Source: Streptomyces sp. ISL-1
GTDB lineage: Bacteria > Actinomycetota > Actinomycetes > Streptomycetales > Streptomycetaceae
Length of the DNA stretch: 64,000 bases
Assembly: GCF_018614585.1 (NCBI RefSeq)
Contig: NZ_JAGGOI010000016.1
Span: 141,449-205,448, forward strand
Direction of reading: 5' to 3'
The notes under the pieces are model-generated. The model did no database searches. It was not told the DNA's origin and worked only from the letters and a program-made list of their open reading frames with translations. The position numbers and the translations under genes were made by a program. The first letter of the stretch is position 1. Each line of letters opens with the position of its first letter. Of this stretch, positions 33,757 through 42,991 are shown piece after piece.

Positions 33757-34635
33757 TTGACTGCCGTCCCCATACGCCTGAGCGCCGCCACCGCGGCAGC
33801 CTGCGCCCTCGTCCTCAGCGCGGCCATGCCTTCCTCGGCGATCAACTCGTACAACGCCACGCCCGCCCCGGAGCGCACCGAGGTCGGCGCCCTTGTCGCC
33901 ACCTGGGACAACGACGACAACCCCGCCACCCCTGACCGGGTCGACTGGGTCTGCTCCGGCACCATGATCGACGCGGACACCTTCCTGACCGCCGCGCACT
34001 GCACCACCGACTGGCCGGCGAACGTGAAGTTCTACGTCTCCCTCGACCAGGACGTGCAAGGCGGCCTCGACAAGGCCGCCGCCGAACACCCCGGCGACCC
34101 GGCGGCCGTGGCGAGAGCCGTCGCCGTCCAGGGCACCGCCCACAGCCACCCCGACTACCCGGGCCCCGCCTCGGACAACCACGACATCTCGGTCGTCGAG
34201 CTGCCCGCCGCACAGGTCAAGGCCCGCTGGACCTTCACCCCGGCCACGCTCCCCAAGGCCGGAGCGCTCGACGCACTGGGCCCGCAGGGACTGAACGACA
34301 CCCCGTTCTTTGTCGCGGGGTACGGAACCCAGGAGGCCGTACGCGGCCCCGGCGGCCACACCCACCCCGGCGGCGGCGTCCGGATGAAGGCCCCGGTCGG
34401 CTTCGACGCACTCAACAACGCCTGGGTGCGCCTGGCCATGACCGCGCCCCAGGGCAACGGCGGGGCCTGCTACGGCGACTCCGGCGGCCCCAACTTCGCC
34501 ACCCTGGACGGCAAGCGCACCCTGGTCGCGACCACCATCACGGGCGACGGCCCGTGCTACGCCACGAACGTCTCGTACCGCCTGGACACCCCTGGCGCCC
34601 GCGCGTTCCTCTCCCCCTTCGCCAAGCTGGCCTGA
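33757..34635 (+). CDS. Secreted trypsin-like serine protease (family S1)
   Basis: 292 residues. The start is a TTG at 33757, with GAAGGG seven bases upstream, since no ATG or GTG leaves an intact signal peptide. Residues 1-28 are a Sec signal (ATAAACALVLSAAMPSSA). The catalytic triad is visible: TAAHC (His), SDNHDISVVEL (Asp) and GACYGDSGGPNF (Ser). The long loop between His and Asp (DQDVQGGLDKAAAEHPGDPA) and the GTQEAVRGPGGHTHPGGG insertion are unlike compact trypsins. Extracellular proteolysis is expected. Both ends are bounded by hairpins, so it is monocistronic. Confidence 0.9.
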   Translation: MTAVPIRLSAATAAACALVLSAAMPSSAINSYNATPAPERTEVGALVATWDNDDNPATPDRVDWVCSGTMIDADTFLTAAHCTTDWPANVKFYVSLDQDVQGGLDKAAAEHPGDPAAVARAVAVQGTAHSHPDYPGPASDNHDISVVELPAAQVKARWTFTPATLPKAGALDALGPQGLNDTPFFVAGYGTQEAVRGPGGHTHPGGGVRMKAPVGFDALNNAWVRLAMTAPQGNGGACYGDSGGPNFATLDGKRTLVATTITGDGPCYATNVSYRLDTPGARAFLSPFAKLA

Positions 34636-34656
34636 CCCGCGCCGCCTCCCACGGTG

Positions 34657-34687
34657 GGTGCCGCCGGACCGCGCGTCCGGCGGCACC
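34657..34687 (+). terminator. Terminator after the S1 protease gene
   Basis: Perfect 13-bp stem GGTGCCGCCGGAC (34657-34669) and GTCCGGCGGCACC (34675-34687) with a five-base loop, 22 bases after the stop codon. Confidence 0.8.
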
Positions 34688-34697
34688 GAGCGCACCA

Positions 34698-34727
34698 TTG
34701 CCCTCTCGTGGCACCCCCCGCTAGCGT
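34698..34727 (+). promoter_or_regulatory. Leaderless promoter of the hypothetical gene at 34734
   Basis: TTGCCC (34698-34703), an 18-bp spacer and TAGCGT (34722-34727), ending seven bases before the ATG at 34734, so the transcript should start at the A of the start codon. No ribosome binding site is present, in agreement. Confidence 0.55.
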
Positions 34728-34733
34728 CGCGGC

Positions 34734-35309
34734 ATGGGGCCAGGACCGGCACGCGGAGCAAGGCACTTCGCGGTGCGCGCTTCCGTCGCACTGTCGGGCG
34801 GCTTCGACTACCAGGCCATGGGCCTGTCCGGCGGGCAGAACGCGATCCTGCCGGACGTGGCGGCCGCCGCCCGCGCCGAGAAGAATCGGCAAGTGGCCAA
34901 TGGCGCACGCAAATTGATCGACAGTCAGGCCGCTGCACGCTGCTCCGAGCGCGAGGCACCCGCCCGGCCGGTCGCCGGACACGACTCGTTCGATTTCACC
35001 GTCATGGCCACCACCGCCTCCGGACCAACGGTCACGGTCGAGCGAATCCCCCAGACCCCCACAGGCCTGGGAGTCTCCACCACCCCCTCGGCGCTGTTCA
35101 CTGCGAGTGCCGAAAAACAACGCAAAGTACTCATCACGGCCCATGTGCCGGAATTCAGAAAAGTGGCATGGAATGCCACTCTTCCCTTCCTTGGCGTAAC
35201 ACTGCGTAATGAGCGCGCAATACAAGAACACAGCGACTTTCTGGGCGAGCGGTACGCCCGAAACCTGGCCAGAGCAGTCGGCACCGCGCGCCAGAAAGAT
35301 CGGAGGTAA
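34734..35309 (+). CDS. Hypothetical protein, probably leaderless
   Basis: 191 residues, no recognised family and no signal peptide or membrane segment. It begins MGPGPARGARHFAVRASVAL with SGGFDYQAMGLSGGQ following, and later reads DFTVMATTASGPTVTVERIP and VAWNATLPFLGVTLRNERAI, which could form a beta-rich domain, then a helical Arg-rich end. Third-position GC is high in the first half but falls after about codon 115, where codons such as AAA, CAA and ATA appear, so the 3' half may be acquired or decaying. The promoter spacing supports expression. It could still be spurious. Confidence 0.5.
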   Translation: MGPGPARGARHFAVRASVALSGGFDYQAMGLSGGQNAILPDVAAAARAEKNRQVANGARKLIDSQAAARCSEREAPARPVAGHDSFDFTVMATTASGPTVTVERIPQTPTGLGVSTTPSALFTASAEKQRKVLITAHVPEFRKVAWNATLPFLGVTLRNERAIQEHSDFLGERYARNLARAVGTARQKDRR

Positions 35310-35581
35310 GGACTCAAACCGCCCCACGGTCCTGCAGGATCTCAGCATGCGGACAAGACGAACCGGTCGGAATTCCCCCGTTCCCCCCACGAATCTCCGC
35401 TATGCATTACGCCGTGGCATAACAAGAGCGTCACATCCTTGGCCAGAACACTCCACCTCCCCCAATACCCCGCTTAGAGTCACGGCCAGTCACCGCGCCA
35501 CCGGATTATCTTCAGTTCGGTTCCAGCGCTCGACTCGGTACGTCCCGTGGGGGGCGGCCGTGCCAGGTGAAAGGATTTAGC

Positions 35582-36814
35582 GTGCGACACCGTTCCTTGC
35601 TCATCATCACGACCGTGGTCACCACGGGAGCACTCACCCTCACTGCCTGCGGCTCGCGCGACGACAGCAAGGGTGGCAGCGACAGCGGAAAGAAGACCAC
35701 TGTTGTCATCGGTGTCGACGCACCGCTGACCGGCTCGCTCTCCGCGCTGGGCCAGGGGATCAAGAACTCCGTGGACCTCGCGGCCAAGACCGCGAACAAG
35801 AACAACGAGGTCCCGGGGGTCGAGTTCAAGATCGAGGCCCTCGACGACCAGGCCGTCCCGGCCTCCGGCCAGGCCAACGCCACCAAGCTCGTCGGCAACA
35901 AGGACGTTCTCGGCGTCGTCGGTCCGCTGAACTCGGGCGTCTCCCAGTCGATGCAGGGTGTCTTCGGCAAGGCGGACCTCGCCCAGGTCTCCCCGGCCAA
36001 CACCAACCCGGCGCTGAGCCAGGGCGACAAGTGGGGCAAGGGCGAGAAGGCGCGTCCGTTCAAGACCTACTTCCGTACCGCCACCACGGACGTCATCCAG
36101 GGCAAGTTCGCCGCCCAGTACCTGTACAACGACGCGAAGAAGAAGAAGGTCTACGTCGTCGACGACAAGCAGACCTACGGCGCCGGCCTCGCCGCGATCT
36201 TCTCCGCGGAGTTCAAGCGCCTCGGCGGCACGATCGCCGGCACCGACCACGTCACGGTGAAGGAGACCGACTTCTCCAGCACCGCCGACAAGGTCAAGGC
36301 CTCCGGCGCGGACTCGGTCTACTTCGGTGGCCAGTACCCCGAGGGCGGTCTCCTCTCCGACCAGGTCAAGAAGGCCGGAGCCAAGATCCCCACCATGGGT
36401 GGCGACGGAATCTACGACCCCGCCTTCATCAAGGCCTCCGGCGTGGCCAACGACGGTGACCTCTCCACCTCCGTCGGCTACCCGGTGGAGAAGCTCCCGA
36501 CCGCCAAGAAGTTCCTCACGGACTACCAGGCCGGCGGCTACAAGGACCCGTACGGTGCGTACGGCGGCTACTCGTACGACGCCGCTTGGGCCCTCGTCCA
36601 GGCCATCAAGACCGTGGTTGCCGACAACGACGGCAAGGTGCCGGCCGACGCCCGCGCCAAGGTCGTCGAGGCTCTGGCCAAGGTCTCCTTCGACGGCGTG
36701 ACCGGCAAGGTCGCCTTCGACGAGTTCGGCGACACCACGAACAAGCAGCTCACCGTCTACGCGGTCAAGGGCGGCGCCTGGGCCGACGTCAAGAGCGCCA
36801 CGTTCGAGGACTGA
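35582..36814 (+). CDS. livK: Branched-chain amino acid ABC transporter, substrate-binding lipoprotein
   Basis: 410 residues from GTG 35582, with AAAGGA six bases upstream. The signal peptide ends in the lipobox LTAC, so the protein is lipid-anchored outside the membrane. The periplasmic-binding fold type I is plain: VVIGVDAPLTGSLSALGQGI, DVLGVVGPLNSGVSQSMQGV, YFRTATTDVIQGKFAAQYLY and SVYFGGQYPEGGLLSDQVKK. It captures leucine, isoleucine, valine or a related amino acid and hands it to LivHM. First gene of a five-gene operon, expressed above the rest because of the hairpin that follows it. A -10-like TAGAGT lies at 35475. Confidence 0.95.
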   Translation: MRHRSLLIITTVVTTGALTLTACGSRDDSKGGSDSGKKTTVVIGVDAPLTGSLSALGQGIKNSVDLAAKTANKNNEVPGVEFKIEALDDQAVPASGQANATKLVGNKDVLGVVGPLNSGVSQSMQGVFGKADLAQVSPANTNPALSQGDKWGKGEKARPFKTYFRTATTDVIQGKFAAQYLYNDAKKKKVYVVDDKQTYGAGLAAIFSAEFKRLGGTIAGTDHVTVKETDFSSTADKVKASGADSVYFGGQYPEGGLLSDQVKKAGAKIPTMGGDGIYDPAFIKASGVANDGDLSTSVGYPVEKLPTAKKFLTDYQAGGYKDPYGAYGGYSYDAAWALVQAIKTVVADNDGKVPADARAKVVEALAKVSFDGVTGKVAFDEFGDTTNKQLTVYAVKGGAWADVKSATFED

Positions 36815-36847
36815 TTCACCGCACTGCCCCACACCAAATGATCCAGG

Positions 36848-36880
36848 CCGCGCGAGGGCGCAAACAGCGCCCTCGCGCGG
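36848..36880 (+). promoter_or_regulatory. Intercistronic hairpin between livK and livH
   Basis: Perfect 14-bp stem CCGCGCGAGGGCGC (36848-36861) and GCGCCCTCGCGCGG (36867-36880) with loop AAACA, 33 bases after the livK stop. No U-run follows. Such hairpins after binding-protein genes stabilise the upstream mRNA or partly terminate transcription, so that binding protein exceeds permease. Confidence 0.75.
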
Positions 36881-36914
36881 TGTCATATCCGACAAGCTCA
36901 TCGGAGGCCCTGCG

Positions 36915-37847
36915 GTGAACGAACTGCCGCAACAGCTGGCCAACGGCCTTGCCCTCGGTGCCCTCTATGGCCTCATAGCCATCGGGTACACCATGGTCTA
37001 CGGCATCGTCCAGCTCATCAACTTCGCCCACGGCGAGATCTTCATGATCGGGGGCTTCGGAGCCCTCACCGCCTACATCGCGCTCCCCAGCGGGACGTCA
37101 CTCCTGGTGGCCATTCCCCTGATGATCGTCGGCGGCGCAATCGCCTCGGTCGGCGTTGCCACCGCAGCGGAACGTTTCGCCTACCGGCCGCTGCGCGGCG
37201 CCCCAAGGCTGGCGCCGCTGATCACCGCGATCGGCCTCTCGATCGTCCTCCAGCAGCTCGTCTGGGGCTTCTACCCCGACGCGAAGAAGCCGCGCAGCTT
37301 CCCCGAGTTCCCGGGTGAGTCGTTCAAGCTGTTCGACAACCTGTACCTCCAGCGCGCCGACCTCTTCGTCCTCGTCCTCGCCCCCCTGTGCATGCTCGCC
37401 CTGGGCATCTTCGTCGCCAAGAGCCGCAGCGGCCGCGCCATGCAGGCCACCGCGCAGGACCCGGACACCGCGAAGCTCATGGGCATCAACACCGACCGCA
37501 TCATCGTGATGGCCTTCGCCATCGGCGCCGCCTTCGCCGCGGTCGGAGCAGTCGCCTACGGACTCGACAAGGGCCAGATCAACTTCGAAATGGGCTTCAT
37601 TCTCGGACTCAAGGCCTTCACCGCCGCCGTCCTGGGCGGCATCGGCAACATCTACGGAGCCATGGTCGGCGGAGTCGTCCTCGGCCTCGCGGAAGCCCTG
37701 TCGATCGCCTACATCGAAGAGATTCCCGGAATGCAGCAGCTCGGCGGCGGCGCCTGGGCCAACGTCTGGGCATTCGTACTTCTCATCGTCGTGCTTCTCG
37801 TCAGGCCACAGGGCTTGCTCGGCGAGCGCGTCGCGGATCGGGCGTGA
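36915..37847 (+). CDS. livH: Branched-chain amino acid ABC transporter permease LivH
   Basis: 310 residues from GTG or ATG at 36915, with eight or so membrane helices and the LivH signature LANGLALGALYGLIAIGYTM followed by VYGIVQLINFAHGE. The coupling-loop region AMQATAQDPDTAKLMGINTD contacts the ATPase. It forms the pore with LivM. Its stop codon overlaps the GTG that can begin livM, so the two are translationally coupled. Confidence 0.95.
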   Translation: MNELPQQLANGLALGALYGLIAIGYTMVYGIVQLINFAHGEIFMIGGFGALTAYIALPSGTSLLVAIPLMIVGGAIASVGVATAAERFAYRPLRGAPRLAPLITAIGLSIVLQQLVWGFYPDAKKPRSFPEFPGESFKLFDNLYLQRADLFVLVLAPLCMLALGIFVAKSRSGRAMQATAQDPDTAKLMGINTDRIIVMAFAIGAAFAAVGAVAYGLDKGQINFEMGFILGLKAFTAAVLGGIGNIYGAMVGGVVLGLAEALSIAYIEEIPGMQQLGGGAWANVWAFVLLIVVLLVRPQGLLGERVADRA

Positions 37848-37852
37848 GAGCG

Positions 37853-39585
37853 ATGACAACCGACACCACCAAGACCGCCGAAGCCACCCTGGCGGGTGAA
37901 ACCTCCCGGACCACCGTGCTCCGCTGGCTCACCGCCCTCGGCGGCCTGGCCACCATTGCCAGCACGTTCCTGTCCTGGACGTACACGGACGAATTCCCGG
38001 GCGACCTCACCGTCTACGGGTACCCCGGCGGCCTCCAGGTCCTCACCCTCGTGGCCGGCCTGCTCGTCACCCTGTACGCACTGGCCTCCCTGGACATCAA
38101 GGGCCTGCGCTGGCTGGCGCCGACCGGCACGACCAAGGCGCTGCGCCTGCTCACCCTGGGCGCGCTCGGCACCACCTGGTTCACGGTCATCGCCATCGCC
38201 GTCGAACTCGGCGGCGTGGTCAACCTCGAACCCGGCGGTTTCGTCGCGGCCATGGCCTCCGCCATCCCCGTCGCCACGGCCTTCATGCTCGCCGACGACA
38301 CCCGCAAGGCCCGGCGCGCCAAGGAACTCCCCTCCTGGGCCGAGATCCTGATCATCGTCGCCGCCTTCGGCGTCGGACTGTTCGCAGTCACCTACGGCAT
38401 CGACACCGAGTACGCCGAACTCTTCACCGGCTACATGATCACGGCCGGCTTCGCTGCCGCCGCCCTGTTCAAAGCCGGAGTCATGGCACGGCTCTCGGCC
38501 CTCACCACCAAGTACCGCCCCATCTCCGTGGCAGCCGCCTTCGTCGCCGCCGCAGCCTTCCCGTTCACCCAGACCACCGACCAGTTCACCCTGATCGCGG
38601 TCAACATCCTCATCTTCGCGACCGTCGCGCTCGGACTGAACATCGTCGTCGGCCTCGCAGGACTCCTCGACCTCGGATACGTCGCCTTCCTCGGCGTCGG
38701 CGCGTACACCGCGGCCCTGGTCTCCGGAACAACCGCCTCCGCGTTCGATGTCGAATTCCCCTTCTGGGCAGCCGTCCTCACCGGAGCCGCAGTCTCCCTG
38801 ATCTTCGGCGTCGTCATCGGAGCGCCCACCCTGCGGCTCCGCGGTGACTACCTCGCCATCGTCACCCTCGGCTTCGGCGAGATCTTCCGCATCACCGTCG
38901 GCAACCTCGACGGCGTATCCGGACCACAAGTGACCAACGGCCCCAACGGCATCCCGAACATCCCCGACCTCGTCTTCTTCGGATACGACTTCGGCGAGTC
39001 CCACTCCATCGGCGGCTTCGAACTCGGCTCCTACGCCAACTACTACCTGCTGATGCTGCTCGCGATGATCCTCGTGATCCTCGTCTTCAGCCGCGCCGGC
39101 AGCTCCCGCATCGGCCGCGCCTGGGTCGCCATCCGCGAGGACGAGACCGCCGCCACCGCCATGGGCATCAACGGCTTCCGAGTCAAGCTCATCGCCTTCG
39201 CCCTCGGCGCCACCCTCGCCGGCCTGGCCGGCACCGTCCAGGCACACGTCCAAAGCACCGTGGTTCCGGAGATGTACGTCTTCGCCGGCCCCGTACCGCC
39301 CAACTCCGCCTTCCTCCTCGCCGCCGTCATCCTCGGCGGCATGGGCACCATCAGCGGACCCCTGGTCGGCGCCACGATGCTCTACATGATTCCCGCGAAG
39401 CTGCAGTTCCTTCAGGACTACCAGCTGCTCGGCTTCGGCCTCGCGCTCATCCTCCTGATGCGCTTCCGCCCCGAAGGCCTCATCGCCAACCGGCGCGCCC
39501 AGCTCGAATTCCACGAGACCGATCAACTCGACGTACCGGAAGAGGGGCTGCCCAGCTCCGGCGTCGGCGTCGCGAAGGCGGGGGC

Positions 39586-39589
<4 letters not shown>
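37853..39589 (+). CDS. livM: Branched-chain amino acid ABC transporter permease LivM, N-terminally extended
   Basis: 578 residues from ATG 37853 (GTG 37844, overlapping the livH stop as GTGA, is the alternative). The C-terminal 380 residues are a normal LivM: ILIFATVALGLNIVVGLAGL, LDLGYVAFLGVGAYTAAL, LRLRGDYLAIVTLGFGEIFR and the coupling loop RAWVAIREDETAATAMGING. The first roughly 200 residues add four or five extra hydrophobic segments (for example LTALGGLATIASTFLSW and VLTLVAGLLVTLYALASL) absent from E. coli LivM. Streptomycete LivM proteins I know share such an extension; its purpose is unknown. Confidence 0.93.
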
Positions 39590-40472
<883 letters not shown>

Positions 40473-40476
<4 letters not shown>

Positions 40477-41189
40477 CCGCTCTGCTCGAGGTCGAGGACC
40501 TCAGGGTCGCCTACGGCAAGATCGAAGCCGTCAAGGGCATCTCCTTCAGCGTGGACGCCGGCCAGGTCGTCACTCTCATCGGCACCAACGGCGCGGGCAA
40601 GACCACCACCCTGCGGACGCTGTCCGGGCTGCTCAAGCCCTCCGGCGGCCGAATCACCTTCGACGGCAAGCCGCTCGCCGGTGTCCCGGCCCACAAGATC
40701 GTGTCACTGGGTCTTGCCCACTCCCCCGAGGGCCGGCACATCTTCCCGCGCCTGACGATCGCGGAGAACCTCCAGCTCGGTGCGTTCCTGCGCACCGACA
40801 AGGCGGGCATCGAGAAGGACATCCAGAAGGCCTACGACCTGTTCCCGATCCTGGGAGAGCGCAGGAAGCAGGCGTCCGGCACCCTCTCGGGCGGCGAGCA
40901 GCAGATGCTGGCAATGGGCCGTGCACTCATGTCACGGCCGAAGCTGCTGATGCTGGACGAGCCGTCGATGGGTCTCTCGCCGATCATGATGCAGAAGATC
41001 ATGGAGACCATCGTCGAGCTCAAGTCCCAGGGCACCACCATCCTGCTCGTCGAGCAGAACGCCCAAGCCGCGCTCTCGCTGGCGGACCAGGCACATGTCA
41101 TGGAGGTCGGAACCATCAAGCTGTCGGGTCCCGGCGAGGAGTTGCTCCACGACGAGTCCGTCCGCAAGACGTACCTCGGCGAGGACTGA
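40473..41189 (+). CDS. livF: Branched-chain amino acid ABC transporter ATP-binding protein LivF
   Basis: 238 residues from GTG 40473, which overlaps the livG stop as GTGA and has AAGGGG upstream. Walker A GTNGAGKTTTLRTLSG, Q-loop region LAHSPEGRHIFPRLTI, signature LSGGEQQMLAMGRAL, Walker B LLMLDEPSMGLSP, switch LVEQNA. The HSPEGR motif is typical of LivF. Last gene of the operon, ended by the strong hairpin ten bases after the stop codon. Confidence 0.95.
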
Positions 41190-41198
41190 GCCGTACCC

Positions 41199-41246
41199 AT
41201 ACGGAGAGGCCCGCACCCCGAGCTCGGGGTGCGGGCCTCTCCGTAT
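41199..41246. terminator. 24-bp perfect bidirectional terminator (liv operon / response regulator)
   Basis: An uninterrupted palindrome: the left arm ATACGGAGAGGCCCGCACCC plus CGAG (41199-41222) pairs with its exact complement (41223-41246). The central AGCT would form the loop. It sits between the convergent livF and ANTAR regulator genes. Confidence 0.92.
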
Positions 41247-41249
41247 GCC

Positions 41250-41903
41250 CTACTGGTCCTTCGCGGCCTTCTTCTCCTCGGCGTCCTCGATGACCGCCTC
41301 GGCGACCTGCTGCATCGACAACCGCCGGTCCATCGACGTCTTCTGGATCCAGCGGAACGCCGCCGGCTCCGTCAACCCGTACTGCGTCTGCAGAACACTC
41401 TTCGCACGGTCGACCAGCTTCCGCGTCTCCAGCCGCATGGAAAGATCCGCGACCTCCTGCTCCAGCGCCTTCAGCTCGGCGAAGCGGGAGACGGCCATCT
41501 CGATGGCAGGCACGACGTCGCTCTTGCTGAACGGCTTCACCAGATACGCCATGGCCCCGGCGTCCCGGGCCCGCTCCACGAGATCGCGCTGCGAGAACGC
41601 GGTCAGCATCAGGACGGGGGCGATGGACTCCTCGGCGATCTTCTCCGCCGCGGAGATCCCGTCGAGGACGGGCATCTTCACATCGAGAATGACCAGGTCG
41701 GGGCGGTGCTCCCGGGCCAGCTCGACGGCCCGCTGACCGTCACCGGCCTCGCCGACGACCGCGTAGCCCTCTTCCTCCAGCATCTCTTTGAGGTCGAGCC
41801 GGATGAGCGCCTCGTCCTCGGCGATCACGACGCGGGTCGTCAGCGGAGGGACGTGCGACTTGTCGTCGTCGGCGACGGGCTGGGGCGAGTCGGGGGCGGT
41901 CAC
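41250..41903 (-). CDS. ANTAR-domain response regulator (PdtaR-like antiterminator)
   Basis: 217 residues from GTG 41903, with GAGGAG upstream. A receiver domain (VVIAEDEALIRLDLKEML, phospho-acceptor in LVILDVKMPVLDG, LTAFSQ, LVKPF) is followed by a coiled coil and the ANTAR RNA-binding domain (LETRKLVDRAKSVLQTQYGL followed by TEPAAFRWIQ...MQQVAEAVI). Phosphorylated ANTAR proteins bind paired hexaloop hairpins in mRNA leaders and prevent termination. The mycobacterial counterpart PdtaR is driven by the kinase PdtaS, which is not in this window. Monocistronic, between the liv operon and the unusual tRNA. Confidence 0.93.
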   Translation of the reverse strand: MTAPDSPQPVADDDKSHVPPLTTRVVIAEDEALIRLDLKEMLEEEGYAVVGEAGDGQRAVELAREHRPDLVILDVKMPVLDGISAAEKIAEESIAPVLMLTAFSQRDLVERARDAGAMAYLVKPFSKSDVVPAIEMAVSRFAELKALEQEVADLSMRLETRKLVDRAKSVLQTQYGLTEPAAFRWIQKTSMDRRLSMQQVAEAVIEDAEEKKAAKDQ

Positions 41904-41999
41904 GGGGGCTCCTCGTTCAAGGCAGTTGCTGCTACATGAGCCTACCTAGCTCCTGTAGGGTGGTGAGCCAAGGGTCGGCCTTGACCCTCCCTTTCTAAG

Positions 42000-42074
42000 G
42001 CCCCAGTACTCCAACTGGTCAGAGAGGCCGCTCTCAAACAGCGGACAGTGTGGGTTCGAATCCCACCTGGGGCA
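42000..42074 (+). tRNA. Short (type I) tRNA with CAA anticodon, leucine by anticodon, atypical
   Basis: Acceptor stem GCCCCAG/CTGGGGC (42000-42006, 42067-42073), anticodon stem CCGCT/AGCGG around loop CTCAAAC (42033-42039; anticodon CAA at 42035-42037, U33 present), variable loop of only five bases (ACAGT), T arm GTGGG-TTCGAAT-CCCAC, discriminator A, CCA not encoded. The D arm is irregular: only CUC/GAG pair (42009-42011, 42022-42024) and three bases, not one, join it to the anticodon stem. Bacterial leucine tRNAs have a long variable arm (85-90 nt total); this has 75 nt. It may be a functional oddity, a tRNA charged by another synthetase, or a tRNA-like RNA. Confidence 0.7.
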
Positions 42075-42183
42075 CTTTTCCTTCATTTCCAAGGTCGCCT
42101 CGGAAGCGGCGGAGTTCACGTGAACGTGTGAACGCATCGCTTTTCTGCACTAGGCCCGCCAGGTTTCGACAAGGCTCGGCCGC

Positions 42184-42961
42184 ATGTACGACGTTGATAC
42201 GCGCAAGCGCGCGCTCGCTCTCGCCGCCCAAGGCCGGAGCCTGAACTCGGTCAGCAAACACACAGGCATATCACGCGCCGCGATCCGCGAGTGGCAGACG
42301 CGGATCGAGCCCCTGCCACGCATGCAAAGCACACCGTGTCCCAGATGCCTGCCCGATCGCGGAGTTCCTGACGATGCCGCCGCGTACTCCTATCTCCTGG
42401 GCCTCTACCTCGGAGACGGCTGCATCAGCGCGCAGCCGCGCGGCGGATACCAGTTGCGCATCGCGTGCGCCGATGCATGGCCTGGGCTGATCGACCGTTG
42501 CCGCGCCGCGATCACGGCCGTCCGCCCCGAAGACCGCGTCTACATCCTGCAGCGGCAGGGCTGCGTGACGGTCACCAGCTACGGCAGGCACTGGCCCTGT
42601 CTCTTCCCCCAGCACGGGCGGGGCAAGAAGCACGACCGGAAGATCGCGCTTGAGCCTTGGCAGCAGGAGATCGTCGACGCGCACCCTTGGGAGTTCATCC
42701 GCGGTCTGGTCCACTCCGACGGCTGTCGGATCACGAACTGGACCACCCGCCTCGTCAGCGGCGAGCAGAAAACGCTACGAGTATCCGCGGTACTTCTTCA
42801 CCAATGTCTCGGACGACATCCGGCAGCTCTACACGGACACTCTCGACAAGCTCGGCATCGAGTGGAAGCACTGCACCCGCGCCGGGAAGCCGTACAACAT
42901 CTCCGTCGCCAAGCGCGCATCCGTCGCTCTCATGGACCTGCACGTCGGGCCGAAGTACTGA
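42184..42961 (+). pseudogene. HTH plus LAGLIDADG homing-endonuclease-like protein, frameshifted
   Basis: Two frames join to give about 258 residues. Frame 1 from ATG 42184 has an N-terminal helix-turn-helix (RALALAAQGRSLNSVSKHTG then ISRAAIREWQTR), a CPRC pair, LAGLIDADG helix 1 LLGLYLGDGC (71-80) and helix 2 FIRGLVHSDGC (171-181). After Lys at the AAAA run (42769-42772) the sense continues only if one A is skipped: RYEYPRYFFTNVSDDIRQLY to the TGA at 42959-42961, ending VALMDLHVGPKY. Without the shift the frame turns into Arg/His-rich nonsense and runs into pyk. WhiA is the known LAGLIDADG-HTH protein of Streptomyces, but this one has the domains in the opposite order. Confidence 0.75.
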
Positions 42962-42991
42962 CACCCGGCCCGAGCGGGGCACACCCGACGC

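Noticed and set aside
36848..36880. Full terminator ending the livK transcript
   Set aside because: No U-run and livH-M-G-F directly follow on the same strand without another clear promoter, so an intercistronic attenuator or stabiliser is more likely.
42000..42961. Group I intron in the tRNA with its homing endonuclease
   Set aside because: The tRNA is continuous through the anticodon loop and the protein gene lies outside it; no intron core is visible.
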